A stretch of 64,000 bases of DNA from Conexivisphaerales archaeon (GTDB taxonomy: Archaea > Thermoproteota > Nitrososphaeria > Conexivisphaerales > DTJL01), in assembly GCA_038728585.1 (NCBI GenBank), contig JAVYTR010000009.1, positions 18,601-82,600 on the forward strand, read 5' to 3'. Made by a program: the position numbers and the translations under genes. This document shows, piece by piece, positions 42,038-51,160 of the stretch (within the stretch, counting starts at the first letter, position 1; the number at the start of each line of letters is the position of its first letter). A model generated the notes under the pieces. That model was not told where the DNA came from. It ran no database searches and was given only the letters and a program-made list of their open reading frames with translations.

Positions 42038-43198
42038 TCACACTCCGAATCCTGGAAGCATCCCCTTGGCTGTGACAGTCCAGTAAAGCCTGTTGTAAAC
42101 CAGCTTGTACCAGTAGCATGCGAAGGTTGCAGGAGGAGGCTTCGGAGGATGTTCATAATCGAACAGAAGCATAGTTGCTTCACCTATACCAGTAATTATA
42201 AAGCACATAACCTTGCCATCGTACCGAAGTGTTGGTGCGAAGCCGTTTATATCGTCCCATATGTTTGTTGCTACAACTGCGGCTTCAAAGTCAGCTGCGG
42301 AACCTGCCTTTGAGACAGGAAGGTCTGTGCCATCTCCTATCGCGTATGCATCATCGTACCCCTTCACATTTAGGCTGTATCTGTCTGTAGGTATCCATCC
42401 GCCTTTGTCAGCTATACCTGACTTCTTTACAACATCAGCTCCAGTATGAGGAGGAGTCAAAACTGCTAGATCATACTTCACAGTTTCTCCCTCAAGAGAC
42501 CTTATCTCCTTCTTCTCGGGGTCTACAGATTCGACGTTGAACAGAAGGCTAACCTCAATCTTTCTGTTCTCCATCATTCTCTGAACTTCTTCAGCTACGT
42601 TCGGGATTGTGAAGGGTCTAGGTAACGGATATACATAGCTGACCTGCACCTTGTCCCTTAAACCAAGCCTTGTAAAATATGAATCCACAAGAAAGGCGAA
42701 TTCTATCGGCGCTGTAGGACATTTGAACGGGATCCCTGCCACAGCTGTTACTAATTTCCCTCCCTTGAACCTGCCCAGAGCTTCTCTGAGCTTGTATGCG
42801 TTGTCGAGTGTGTAAAAGTCATACCCTGCCTTTTCGAGACCTGGAACCTGTGAATAATCAGGTTTCGCTCCCGTGGCTATAACCAAGTAATCGTATTCAA
42901 GCCTTGTCGAGTCTGAATACACTGCTCTGTTTGCCAAGTCAATCTTTGTCGCACTCTCCTGTCTGAACCTTACCTTTTCTGCAAGAAGGCTTCTTTCTGG
43001 CCTGACTGCCTCATTCCTGTGCATTATTCCGAAGGGGATGAGCAAATATGCAGGCTGGTAGATGTGCAGGGAGGAAGGGTCTATGACAGTTATTTCGACT
43101 TCTCCCTTTACAAGCTGGTCGTGCAGCCTATGGGCCAAATTGTTTGCAACTATGGTCCCGCCAGTGCCCCCACCAACAACCAGAACCTTTTTTGGCAA
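42038..43198 (-). CDS. Sulfide:quinone oxidoreductase-like flavoprotein
   Basis: FAD-dependent disulfide reductase family protein of 386 residues that would pass electrons from sulfide or a persulfide to quinone. VLVVGGGTGGTIVANNLA is the FAD fold; YLVIATGAKPDYSQVPGL follows; GIPFKCPTAPIEFAFLVDSY contains the conserved cysteine of SQR-like proteins; and AYAIGDGTDLPVSKAG closes the FAD site. The C-terminal amphipathic part may attach to the membrane. Not all SQR cysteines are visible, so the acceptor and substrate are uncertain. It follows TusA by 7 bases with GGTGAG before its TTG start. Confidence 0.8.
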   Translation of the reverse strand: MPKKVLVVGGGTGGTIVANNLAHRLHDQLVKGEVEITVIDPSSLHIYQPAYLLIPFGIMHRNEAVRPERSLLAEKVRFRQESATKIDLANRAVYSDSTRLEYDYLVIATGAKPDYSQVPGLEKAGYDFYTLDNAYKLREALGRFKGGKLVTAVAGIPFKCPTAPIEFAFLVDSYFTRLGLRDKVQVSYVYPLPRPFTIPNVAEEVQRMMENRKIEVSLLFNVESVDPEKKEIRSLEGETVKYDLAVLTPPHTGADVVKKSGIADKGGWIPTDRYSLNVKGYDDAYAIGDGTDLPVSKAGSAADFEAAVVATNIWDDINGFAPTLRYDGKVMCFIITGIGEATMLLFDYEHPPKPPPATFACYWYKLVYNRLYWTVTAKGMLPGFGV

Positions 43199-43205
43199 GA
43201 GGCAC

Positions 43206-43445
43206 TCACCTCTTCTTCTTCACTCTGATTCTGTCATAACCCTGTTCGTGAACCACGCCGAGAAATTCATGTCCTGCCTTTTCAGCCCACTTCGGTATAT
43301 CCCTCTGAGAGCCTGTATCCGATGACCAGACTTCAATTATCTCTCCCACAGAGCTCTCCTTGACCGCCCTTATCAGCTCCATCAGCGGGCCTGGGCAGAA
43401 GCTACCCCTTGCATCTATAACTTTGACCTTCTCCTGTTCGTTCAT
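43206..43445 (-). CDS. tusA: TusA-family sulfur carrier
   Basis: Small persulfide carrier, 79 residues. The motif VIDARGSFCPGPLMELI contains the reactive cysteine (CPxP). TusA proteins hand sulfane sulfur between DsrE proteins, thiolation enzymes and sulfur-oxidising complexes. The ATG at 43445 is preferred to a GTG at 43454 because GAGGTGAG stands just before it. Lies between dsrE and the SQR-like gene in one transcript. Confidence 0.9.
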   Translation of the reverse strand: MNEQEKVKVIDARGSFCPGPLMELIRAVKESSVGEIIEVWSSDTGSQRDIPKWAEKAGHEFLGVVHEQGYDRIRVKKKR

Positions 43446-43457
43446 AGGACTCACCTC

Positions 43458-43874
43458 TCAAATGAAGAGAGTGAATTTCGCATCCCTAGCTATGTCGACA
43501 AACTCTCCCACAGCTATAACATCATCTACAATATCTGCAAGGTCTTCTTTCTTCATTCCCATCAGGTCGTAGGTCATGGCGCACGCATGAACCCTTACGT
43601 TTCCGACTTCCTTCGCCTTCTTCAGAGTATCAAACCATGATGGGACATTCTTGCTCTTCATCAGCTCCATCATCATGGGAGCCATTTCTTCATAGTCCCT
43701 GCTGAACTTCATGTTCTTCGGTATCATTTCCTTTCTGAAAGAATTCAGACCCCAGAATGTCAAGAATATCTCTACGTCCATCCCCATCGCTACAGCCCCT
43801 GAGGCGATTATTCCTACTGGCATCAGTCTGTCGACCGTGCCAGAAAATACTACCATTGCTAATTTTTCTGGCAT
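43458..43874 (-). CDS. DsrE/DsrF-like sulfurtransferase (DsrE3 type)
   Basis: A 138-residue Rossmann-like protein. It begins LAMVVFSGTVDRLMPVGIIASGA, typical of DsrE-like proteins with the GTVD loop, and has the cysteine in HACAMTYDLMG near residue 100 expected to carry a persulfide. It probably exchanges sulfur with the adjacent TusA. First gene of the minus-strand unit; CTTATAG-type bases on this strand around 43904-43913 may be its promoter. Confidence 0.85.
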   Translation of the reverse strand: MPEKLAMVVFSGTVDRLMPVGIIASGAVAMGMDVEIFLTFWGLNSFRKEMIPKNMKFSRDYEEMAPMMMELMKSKNVPSWFDTLKKAKEVGNVRVHACAMTYDLMGMKKEDLADIVDDVIAVGEFVDIARDAKFTLFI

Positions 43875-43999
43875 ACACTCTCGATAAAATCGACCTTACA
43901 AAACTATAAGAAGCCTTCCGAATAAAAGTGTGCAAATATGTCTATTGTAATTATTTTGTATGCTCATTGATATTAACCAAAAAATTACAAATATTGTCC

Positions 44000-44959
44000 A
44001 TGAGCCAGAATGCTGATGAACTGAAACGCTATATAGCAAGCAGTACAAAGCGAGTAACGATGATTTCCAAGCTTCAGTCTTGGGTCAATGAAGCGCTCGA
44101 ACCATCACTTCTCATAAGTGTTCTTCTTGTTTCTCTTGGCGCAGCATTTTCCTGGTATCGGGGCAGCCTCAACCTGCTACTGGTATCTGTTACGATGATC
44201 GCAGCTGTGCTGATCCAGATTTCGGTTAATGTGCTTAACGATTACTTTGATTTCATGAACGGAGTAGATGTGCACACAGAAAAGACACCGTTCAGTGGTG
44301 GTAGCAAGCTCCTTGTTCAGGGGGTCTTGAAACCTGTACACGTTTATCAGCTTGGACTGGCATCTCTGTTTGTAGCTATTGCAATAGGTGTATACCTTGC
44401 ATTTGCCAGAACTCTTCTTCTCATTCCGCTCATTGCTGAAGCTGCACTGAGCACATACATCTACACTCCATTTCTTGCAAGACACTACCTCGGTGAATTT
44501 TTCACGGGGCTGAATCTGGGCCCCCTTTCTCTCCTCGGCACCTACATGGTGCTTACGACTAGGCTATCTTTAGCTCCCCTTGCTGTCGGGATAGTTCCAG
44601 GTATAATGATAGCGAACGTCTTGCTTATGAATGAGATTCCAGATATAGACGCTGACAGTAAGGGAGGAAGAAGGAACATAGCAACCTTTCTTGGCAGAGA
44701 GAAGGCTTCCATCTTCTCCTTCTGTCTCGGGTTGATTGCTTACATTATTTTGGTCCCACTTCTGGCATTTAGAGTATTGCCCAGCACTGCCCTTCTTGCC
44801 TTTCTTTCTCTTCCTCTCTTCATTAAGGCAGGGTTAGGAGTGTTGAAACATAACTCTTCTGCAAGGGAGATAGCACCATACCTCGGGCTGAACATTATAT
44901 CAACACTTCTGGTCATGCTCTTGCTTTCTGCATCTTTTTATCTGGCGAGGGTGGTTTAG
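44000..44959 (+). CDS. UbiA/MenA-family prenyltransferase
   Basis: Integral membrane enzyme that attaches an isoprenoid chain to an aromatic or lipid acceptor. The first aspartate motif NDYFDFMNGVD and the second DIDADSKGGRRN are intact, and about nine hydrophobic helices are visible. The pattern is nearest MenA, so menaquinone-type quinone synthesis is a likely role and suits the quinone-linked enzymes nearby. Start is the ATG at 44000; GATATTAAC 25-30 bp upstream serves as TATA box. A longer open frame to 43928 is less likely. Confidence 0.85.
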   Translation: MSQNADELKRYIASSTKRVTMISKLQSWVNEALEPSLLISVLLVSLGAAFSWYRGSLNLLLVSVTMIAAVLIQISVNVLNDYFDFMNGVDVHTEKTPFSGGSKLLVQGVLKPVHVYQLGLASLFVAIAIGVYLAFARTLLLIPLIAEAALSTYIYTPFLARHYLGEFFTGLNLGPLSLLGTYMVLTTRLSLAPLAVGIVPGIMIANVLLMNEIPDIDADSKGGRRNIATFLGREKASIFSFCLGLIAYIILVPLLAFRVLPSTALLAFLSLPLFIKAGLGVLKHNSSAREIAPYLGLNIISTLLVMLLLSASFYLARVV

Positions 44960-45583
44960 ATGAAGATTGCATCTTTAAAGCTAAGTTACGTTTCAGCTTC
45001 TATACCTCTTGCATATCTTCTGTGGTTCGTAACTTTCTACCTGAGACCTTTCAATTTCTGGTTTGACATATCTCTATCTTCGTTGATTCTTTTTCTCGTT
45101 GTAATTACATCTGGAAGAAAGATTCCGCTTGTAAGGAAGGGGCTGGGGATGCAGTCGTTCGTGGCTGTACTTTCGGCATTGATTCTTTATCTTGTCTTCT
45201 TCTTCGGTAACAGGCTCACTTATCTCTTACCATCAGCAGGCAGTTATGTTCAGTCTATCTATGCATTGGCACTAGGTACAAACCCTCTTCTTCTTTCCGT
45301 CTTGCTCATCTTTCCAATAGCGTCTGGTGAAGAGGTCTTCTGGAGAGGATTTGTGCAGACCAGCTTCTCTGAGAGGTACGGCAACAAAACAGGCTACCTG
45401 ATAAGTGTGCTTGGTGATACGACCGTCCATCTCTCATCTCTCAACCCGATGCTGATTCTTTCAGCCTTTATCACATCTCTTGTCTGGGCTTTCATATTTC
45501 TCTACACAAAAAGTCTGTTACCAAGTCTGACATCTCATATCATTTGGGACCTGTTGGTGTTTGTCCTGATTCCTGTAAGGTGA
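44960..45583 (+). CDS. CPBP-family intramembrane metalloprotease
   Basis: A 207-residue membrane protein with several helices. The glutamate motif SGEEVFWRGFVQ near residue 120 and later histidines (DTTVHLSS, TSHIIWDLL) form the CPBP (CAAX protease/bacteriocin-processing) active site. Natural substrate unknown; archaeal members may process prenylated proteins. It follows the prenyltransferase stop without a gap, and the next gene begins 11 bases on, so the three are one operon. Confidence 0.82.
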   Translation: MKIASLKLSYVSASIPLAYLLWFVTFYLRPFNFWFDISLSSLILFLVVITSGRKIPLVRKGLGMQSFVAVLSALILYLVFFFGNRLTYLLPSAGSYVQSIYALALGTNPLLLSVLLIFPIASGEEVFWRGFVQTSFSERYGNKTGYLISVLGDTTVHLSSLNPMLILSAFITSLVWAFIFLYTKSLLPSLTSHIIWDLLVFVLIPVR

Positions 45584-45594
45584 GGTGTAAGAAA

Positions 45595-46611
45595 ATGGAA
45601 GGGAATGATGGGAATGCGAGAAGGATAGGTCTATCTGTATCCGGTAATCTTCCAATTGACCAGCTCTCTGAATTCGCCAGGAAAGCTGACGTTGCAGGCT
45701 TTGACTCTCTCTGGATACACGAAACATATTTCATGAGAGATGCAGTAACACAGCTGACCGCCTCCGCACTCGCCACAAAAAAGATGAAGATCGCTACTGG
45801 CTGCATAAACCCCTTTACCAGAAACACAACCGTCATAGCCATGACTATGGCAACCCTTAACGAATATTCACCTGGCAGGTTCATCCTGGGGATAGGGACA
45901 GGGTATCCTCTGAGGCTGAACCAGATGGGTATAGAGCTCGTTCACCCAGCGAAGGAGCTGGAGAAGAGAATTGGAGAAATCAGGCTGCTACTGAAGGGTG
46001 AAGCTGTTAAGAACGGAGCCAGATTGATGTTCAGGAACCCTTCTTCCGCAATTCCTGTATTCGTAGGTGTAAGAAAGAAGACAATGCTTAGAATGGCTGG
46101 AAGGGTTGCTGACGGCTACCTTGCAGCACCCGCAGAATCTACTCAATCTATAAGAAGGATCATATCAGAGCTGAATTCTGCAAGGAATGGTATAAACAGC
46201 AGCAGTAGAAACAGAAAGATAGAAGTTGCTGCAAACATTCTGACATATGTCGCTGAGAGAAAGGAAGACGCTATTCAGATTGCAAAGAGGGACCCCTTCG
46301 TAACATACATGATGGCTGTGCTCGACGACAGGACTCTGATTGAGAGTGGCTTCACGTATGAGGATAGGAGCAGGATATTTGAGCCATACATGAAAGGCAG
46401 GATCGAGGAGGCTTCTTCAAAGATAAAAGACGAAATGATTCAGGCTTTCGCAGCAGTCGGGGATTACGACTCAGTTATCGATAAGCTGAAGGATTATGTG
46501 AGGGCAGGTGTAGATTTGCCCCTTCTGCTCCCGATAAAGACAGACCAGGCTTCTTTAGGAAGATTGCTGGAAGTTCAACCTCTCTATGCAGATGCATACA
46601 TGAGTGCTTAA
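45595..46611 (+). CDS. F420-dependent LLM-class oxidoreductase
   Basis: Luciferase-like TIM-barrel protein, 338 residues. It has RIGLSVSGNLPIDQLSEFAR, LWIHETYFMRDAVTQLTA and the LGIGTGYPLRLNQMGI loop that marks F420 or FMN-binding members such as methylenetetrahydromethanopterin reductase (Mer). ILTYVAERKEDAIQIAKRD ends the barrel part. It could be the reductase of a one-carbon pathway or another F420 enzyme. ATG at 45595 has GAGGTG upstream; the frame is open to 45544 inside the CPBP gene. Confidence 0.8.
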   Translation: MEGNDGNARRIGLSVSGNLPIDQLSEFARKADVAGFDSLWIHETYFMRDAVTQLTASALATKKMKIATGCINPFTRNTTVIAMTMATLNEYSPGRFILGIGTGYPLRLNQMGIELVHPAKELEKRIGEIRLLLKGEAVKNGARLMFRNPSSAIPVFVGVRKKTMLRMAGRVADGYLAAPAESTQSIRRIISELNSARNGINSSSRNRKIEVAANILTYVAERKEDAIQIAKRDPFVTYMMAVLDDRTLIESGFTYEDRSRIFEPYMKGRIEEASSKIKDEMIQAFAAVGDYDSVIDKLKDYVRAGVDLPLLLPIKTDQASLGRLLEVQPLYADAYMSA

Positions 46612-46664
46612 ATTTGCATGATGTATGTAAAATGCAAGGTCATAATCAGCAAAGTTAATAATCG

Positions 46665-48074
46665 ATGGAGAAGTCATCATATGTGATGATGTCTATTATG
46701 AAGGTTATAAGCCCTAGAAGAAGGAAGGCAATTTCCAGAGCAGCTGTCGTTCTGATAGTTATAGTTATACTTGCAGTTGCAGGGATAGGGGTCTATTACA
46801 TCTCCACTCTGTCAAAACCATCCACCCCTCCAAAGACACTGACCATAATGTCTATCTCAGGTTTCACTGATTCATTCTACACACAGGTAGCCAAGGATTT
46901 CATGGCCCAGAACCCGGGAGTGAATATAACTGTTCTTTCGGCTCCTTTCAGTGGTATACTATCACAGGAGCAGACACTGCTTCAGGCTCACAGCAGTCAG
47001 GTCGATATAGTAACTGGCACTCCAAGCATGATAGGCACACTTGCAGCATGGACAGTCGACCTTAGGCCTTACATTGCCCAGTATGGCCTTAACATGTCCG
47101 ATATAATTCCAGCTATGCAATCGTCAAATGGTAACATAGCATTGCCAAACGGTACAGTGCTAGTCAAGGCTCTTGCCGTAATGAGTGATGCCATGATGAT
47201 ATACTACAGGCCGAGCATATGGAACCAGTATCAGTCTAACCTCAAGAATCTAACTACGTGGGATAACTTCATCTACGACGAACAGTACTTCTACCAGAAT
47301 ACACCTTATTACGGCGCATTCATAGAAGCAGCAACAGCTCATGAACTTTGGAACACATTCCTTGACGTCTACGCCTATTACTACCACCAGACCAGTATGG
47401 GGCCCGCTCCACCAGGATACGGTATTCTGTTCACGAAGAACTTCAGTCCATCGTTCAACAGCAGTGCAGGTGTACAGGCAACGCAGACCTTGGCTGCTAT
47501 GATGAATGCCCAGCCCAGCCTTGTCAACAGCTATGGCGGGTTCAACTACAACAACTTCGTGCAGTACTACTCAGGGGGCTTTCAGGGAAAGCAGTTCGTC
47601 ATGGCTATAGCCTGGCTGGCCCAGTACAGCGGGTTGAATAAGACTTCGATCAAGGGAGATATCGCATTTACGCTTCTGCCGGGCGGCTATTCGCAGGAAG
47701 GCGGCTCAGGAGCCGCGATAAGCCAGTATTCAAACAACAAGGACCTAGCGTTCAAATTCCTGATGTTCGCTCTTTCACCTAGCGAGCAGGCAAAGATGTG
47801 GGATGTTCAGGGTGCTCTACCAGGCACTTTCTCAGGCTACCAAGCTCTGATAAAGGAGCACCCTAACCTGGCAAGTTTCTTCACCCAGGCTCTCAGAGTG
47901 GTTCAGGCAGGAGGAGCAGAGCCTCACATCATAAGCTCCACATGGGCTCTGATACCGATCATCGACAACGCTTTGGCATCAGTTCTTCCTCCCAATTCTG
48001 CTACACCGGACCAGATAGCCTCAGTCCTTCAACTTGCAGCCAACGAATGGATACCGATTGTCAGACACGGTTAA
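46665..48074 (+). CDS. Sugar ABC transporter substrate-binding protein
   Basis: Family 1 extracellular solute-binding protein of 469 residues. After a basic stretch (SPRRRKAISRAAVVLIVIVI) a single hydrophobic helix anchors or exports it; the RKAIS pattern resembles a class III (pilin-like) signal. Then come TLTIMSISGFTDSFYTQVAK, FMAQNPGVNITV and the VDIVTGTPSMIG segment usual for maltose-type binders. Many Asn-X-Ser/Thr sites suit surface glycosylation. The permease and ATPase genes follow. Confidence 0.9.
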   Translation: MEKSSYVMMSIMKVISPRRRKAISRAAVVLIVIVILAVAGIGVYYISTLSKPSTPPKTLTIMSISGFTDSFYTQVAKDFMAQNPGVNITVLSAPFSGILSQEQTLLQAHSSQVDIVTGTPSMIGTLAAWTVDLRPYIAQYGLNMSDIIPAMQSSNGNIALPNGTVLVKALAVMSDAMMIYYRPSIWNQYQSNLKNLTTWDNFIYDEQYFYQNTPYYGAFIEAATAHELWNTFLDVYAYYYHQTSMGPAPPGYGILFTKNFSPSFNSSAGVQATQTLAAMMNAQPSLVNSYGGFNYNNFVQYYSGGFQGKQFVMAIAWLAQYSGLNKTSIKGDIAFTLLPGGYSQEGGSGAAISQYSNNKDLAFKFLMFALSPSEQAKMWDVQGALPGTFSGYQALIKEHPNLASFFTQALRVVQAGGAEPHIISSTWALIPIIDNALASVLPPNSATPDQIASVLQLAANEWIPIVRHG

Positions 48075-48135
48075 AGCAATCTTACAATATTATATTTTTA
48101 TACACTGGCATTTAGCCCAGAGCATATAGCTGGAA

Positions 48136-50010
48136 GTGCTGCCTGTGCAGAAGCCTAAAACCTCATTCTTCGAAAAGAATGCTCCATGGCTTCTCGTTCT
48201 TCCCCTTGTCATATATCTTGCCTCGTTCACGCTCTTTCCAATAATCGACAACATCTACATCTCAATCTCAACTGGCACCATCCTTTCTGTCTTCTCTCTT
48301 CCCTTCATGGACCAGACCTTGCTGAACACTGCCATCTTTTCGCTTGGTACTGTTTCTCTCGAATTTCTTTTCGGGCTTCTACTTGCACTGCTTGTCGACA
48401 GAGCCAGGAGGGGAACAAAACTCTTCAGTTCTGTCTTCATAGTCCCACTGCTTGTGTCTCCAGTTGCAGTTGCTGTCATATGGCTTCTGATACTTGACCC
48501 CCAGTACGGCCCACTCAATTACTTCCTCTCCCTTTTGGGTATAAGGGGTCCTTTCTGGGTAGGTCAGCAGAGCACGATAATGCTGAGCGCAATAATTGCA
48601 TCTGCATGGGAGGAAACACCTCTGACATTCCTCATTATATATGCAGCATTCAAGAGCATCCCCACACAGATATACGAGGCTGCAAGCGTTGACGGTCTGG
48701 GCGGTTTCAGCCTCTTGAAGAACATAACATTTCCGATGGCCAAACCAGCGCTTGCAGTAGCTGGTTTACTTGCTCTGATGACCAGCTTCAGAAGTTTTGA
48801 CCTAGTATACATGTTTGCGATAAACGGTCCCTTCTTGTATGTTCAGACTCTGCCCTATCTTCTTTATCAGGTTTCTTTTGTCAGCAATTTTCAGCAGTAT
48901 GGCTCCGCAATAAGCCTGCTGATCATGGTGATAGCTCTCATACCTACCTTCCTTCTTCTCAGAATGATGAAGATAGAGGAGAGGCTGGGTCTGAGAAGAG
49001 AGGAGAAGTCAGAATCAGTATTCAGCAAGGGTCTGCTGCAAAGGCTTGCAACTTTTTTCAAGTCAAGAAAGGGTGTTGTTGATGGCAGGCGCTTTGCATT
49101 TCTGTTACCTTCGAACAAAAAGCCACGGAATGAACCTCCTTCAAGGCCAAAGAGAATGATTAAGAAGAAAGGCCTGCTATCAGGTATACTTCTTTACACT
49201 GCTTTAGGTGTTGCAGCAGTCATCTCTATATTCCCCTTTTACTGGACGATAGTAACTTCTCTCAAGACATACGATGAGTTATTCCCTGCAGGAGGAGGTG
49301 TGGTGCTGTTTCCTTACCAGATAGACCTTTCAAACTGGATAACTGCATTGAGAGAGCTTTACGGATATCTTGTAACAAGCCTGGCTGTTACGTTCGCTGT
49401 GGTCCTTCTGACGATTCTGATCTCAGTTCCAGCTGCCTACAGCATCTCAAGGTTCAAAACGGGAGGGACAAGGCTTGTGTCTTGGAACATAATAGTCAAC
49501 AGCATGCCAAGCGTGATCTTCATAATCCCTCTCTTTTATTACACTCAGGCTACTCACATCTACAATACCTGGTGGAGCCTGATAACAACATACCTGATAT
49601 TCACAGTCCCGATAGCTGTCTGGCTTTTGGTGGGATTTATCGAAGATGTCCCGAAGCAGATCGACGAGGCAGCTAGGATTGACGGGATGGGAACATTCAG
49701 CATCATTTGGAGGATGGTCTTCCCCCTGTTGAAGCCTGGAATTATAGCTGTGGTGATACTTTCAGTGATAAACTGCTGGCATGAGTTTCTCTTCACACTG
49801 ATACTTGGTCTGACTGTATTCAACGGTCAAGTACCTGTAGGTGCGAGGGGAGTGACCGTCTTCATCTCCAACTTCATTTCAGCAACAGGGATAAACTGGG
49901 CCACTATCAGTGCAGGTGCTGTTGCGATCAGCCTCCCGCTGATAATCCTTGCAATCATATTGCAGAAGTATTTTATTGGCGGTCTGACGTTGGGTTCGAC
50001 GAAGGGCTAG
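48136..50010 (+). CDS. ABC sugar transporter permease, fused MalF- and MalG-like halves
   Basis: One 624-residue chain contains two complete permeases that are normally separate. The first half has six helices and the ATPase-docking loop YEAASVDGLGGFSLLKNITFP (EAA motif, residues about 185-205). A charged linker of about 70 residues (285-345) follows. The second half has six helices and the loop DEAARIDGMGTFSIIWRMVFP. A fused chain fixes a 1:1 heterodimer. Start GTG; TTTTTATAC at 48097-48105 is a possible TATA box. The ATPase gene begins 4 bases on. Confidence 0.9.
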   Translation: MLPVQKPKTSFFEKNAPWLLVLPLVIYLASFTLFPIIDNIYISISTGTILSVFSLPFMDQTLLNTAIFSLGTVSLEFLFGLLLALLVDRARRGTKLFSSVFIVPLLVSPVAVAVIWLLILDPQYGPLNYFLSLLGIRGPFWVGQQSTIMLSAIIASAWEETPLTFLIIYAAFKSIPTQIYEAASVDGLGGFSLLKNITFPMAKPALAVAGLLALMTSFRSFDLVYMFAINGPFLYVQTLPYLLYQVSFVSNFQQYGSAISLLIMVIALIPTFLLLRMMKIEERLGLRREEKSESVFSKGLLQRLATFFKSRKGVVDGRRFAFLLPSNKKPRNEPPSRPKRMIKKKGLLSGILLYTALGVAAVISIFPFYWTIVTSLKTYDELFPAGGGVVLFPYQIDLSNWITALRELYGYLVTSLAVTFAVVLLTILISVPAAYSISRFKTGGTRLVSWNIIVNSMPSVIFIIPLFYYTQATHIYNTWWSLITTYLIFTVPIAVWLLVGFIEDVPKQIDEAARIDGMGTFSIIWRMVFPLLKPGIIAVVILSVINCWHEFLFTLILGLTVFNGQVPVGARGVTVFISNFISATGINWATISAGAVAISLPLIILAIILQKYFIGGLTLGSTKG

Positions 50011-50014
50011 CAAG

Positions 50015-51094
50015 TTGGCATCTGTAATGCTGAAGAACGTGACAAAATACTTTGGCAGAAACGCTGTGGTCAAGAGTGTAAACCTTGAAGTCAGGGATGG
50101 AGAGTTCATGTGCATTCTCGGGCCTTCTGGCTCTGGCAAAACCACTATTCTCAGAATGATAGCAGGGCTCGAAAAAGCCAGCTCGGGAGAGATATACGTA
50201 GGAGACGAGCTAATTAACGATGTTCCTCCCAAGGACAGGGATATTGCGATGGTCTTCCAGAACTATGCGCTTTACCCCCATATGTCGGTAAGGGATAACA
50301 TATCCCTCCCCCTGAGGATAAGGGGGAAGTCGAAGCAGTTCATAGATGAAAAGATAAAGAATGTTTCTGAATACTTGCAGATAGTCAACCTGCTAGATAA
50401 GAAGCCCTCGCAGCTCAGCGGAGGGGAGCAGCAGAGGGTGGCGCTTGCAAGAGCTATAGTCAGGGACCCCAAGGTCTTCCTCTTCGATGAACCTCTATCC
50501 AACCTGGATGCAAAACTGAGGGTCACAGCAAGAGGGTTCCTTAAGAGGCTGCAGAAGGAGCTGGGCACAACCTCGATCTACGTAACCCACGACCAGGCTG
50601 AAGCCATGACGATGGCTGACAGAGTGACTGTCATTCATCAGGGAGTGCTGCAGCAGACTGCTGCACCAGGAGAGCTCTATTCAAGACCTGCAAACGTCTT
50701 CGTTGCGAGTTTTGTAGGCAGTCCTCCGATGAACCTTATCGAAGGAACTATAATCAGGAAAGACGGCAGGGCATATTTCCATGAAAAGGAGGGAAGGTTC
50801 GAAATTCCCCTCAGCAGCTCGCCCTCTGCAGAAAAGGTGCTGCTGGGAATAAGGCCAGAAGATATTCAGGTAAGCCTCACTCCAAGTGATGGCTCTTCTT
50901 CTGCTGCAAGTGTGTACGTTCAGGAGCCTCTTGGGCCTATTCAGTACCTCAGTCTTGACATGAATGGCCTGAAATTCCTCTGCCAGACAAGTTCAGACAT
51001 GAAGATATCTCTGAATCAGCTTGTCTACTTCAGGTTCAGAGAAGACAAGCTTTACTTCTTTTCAGCTGATAGCGGTGTGGGTCTTTACCCCTAA
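50015..51094 (+). CDS. Sugar ABC transporter ATP-binding protein (MalK/UgpC type)
   Basis: ATPase that powers the fused permease. Motifs: Walker A GPSGSGKTT, Q-loop MVFQNYALYPHMSV, signature LSGGEQQRVALARA, Walker B VFLFDEPLSNLDAKLR, and switch histidine VTHDQAEAMTMADR. The C-terminal 120 residues are the TOBE regulatory domain with LLGIRPEDI. 359 residues. TTG start. Together with the preceding two genes it makes a complete importer, probably for oligosaccharides or galactosides given the GalT-like gene next. Confidence 0.94.
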   Translation: MASVMLKNVTKYFGRNAVVKSVNLEVRDGEFMCILGPSGSGKTTILRMIAGLEKASSGEIYVGDELINDVPPKDRDIAMVFQNYALYPHMSVRDNISLPLRIRGKSKQFIDEKIKNVSEYLQIVNLLDKKPSQLSGGEQQRVALARAIVRDPKVFLFDEPLSNLDAKLRVTARGFLKRLQKELGTTSIYVTHDQAEAMTMADRVTVIHQGVLQQTAAPGELYSRPANVFVASFVGSPPMNLIEGTIIRKDGRAYFHEKEGRFEIPLSSSPSAEKVLLGIRPEDIQVSLTPSDGSSSAASVYVQEPLGPIQYLSLDMNGLKFLCQTSSDMKISLNQLVYFRFREDKLYFFSADSGVGLYP

Positions 51095-51160
51095 CCTGGT
51101 TGGTACAGAGATCTCTTCCCGAAAGTGCTTAAAAGGAGGCAAATAGCCCCCTCAGCCAGT

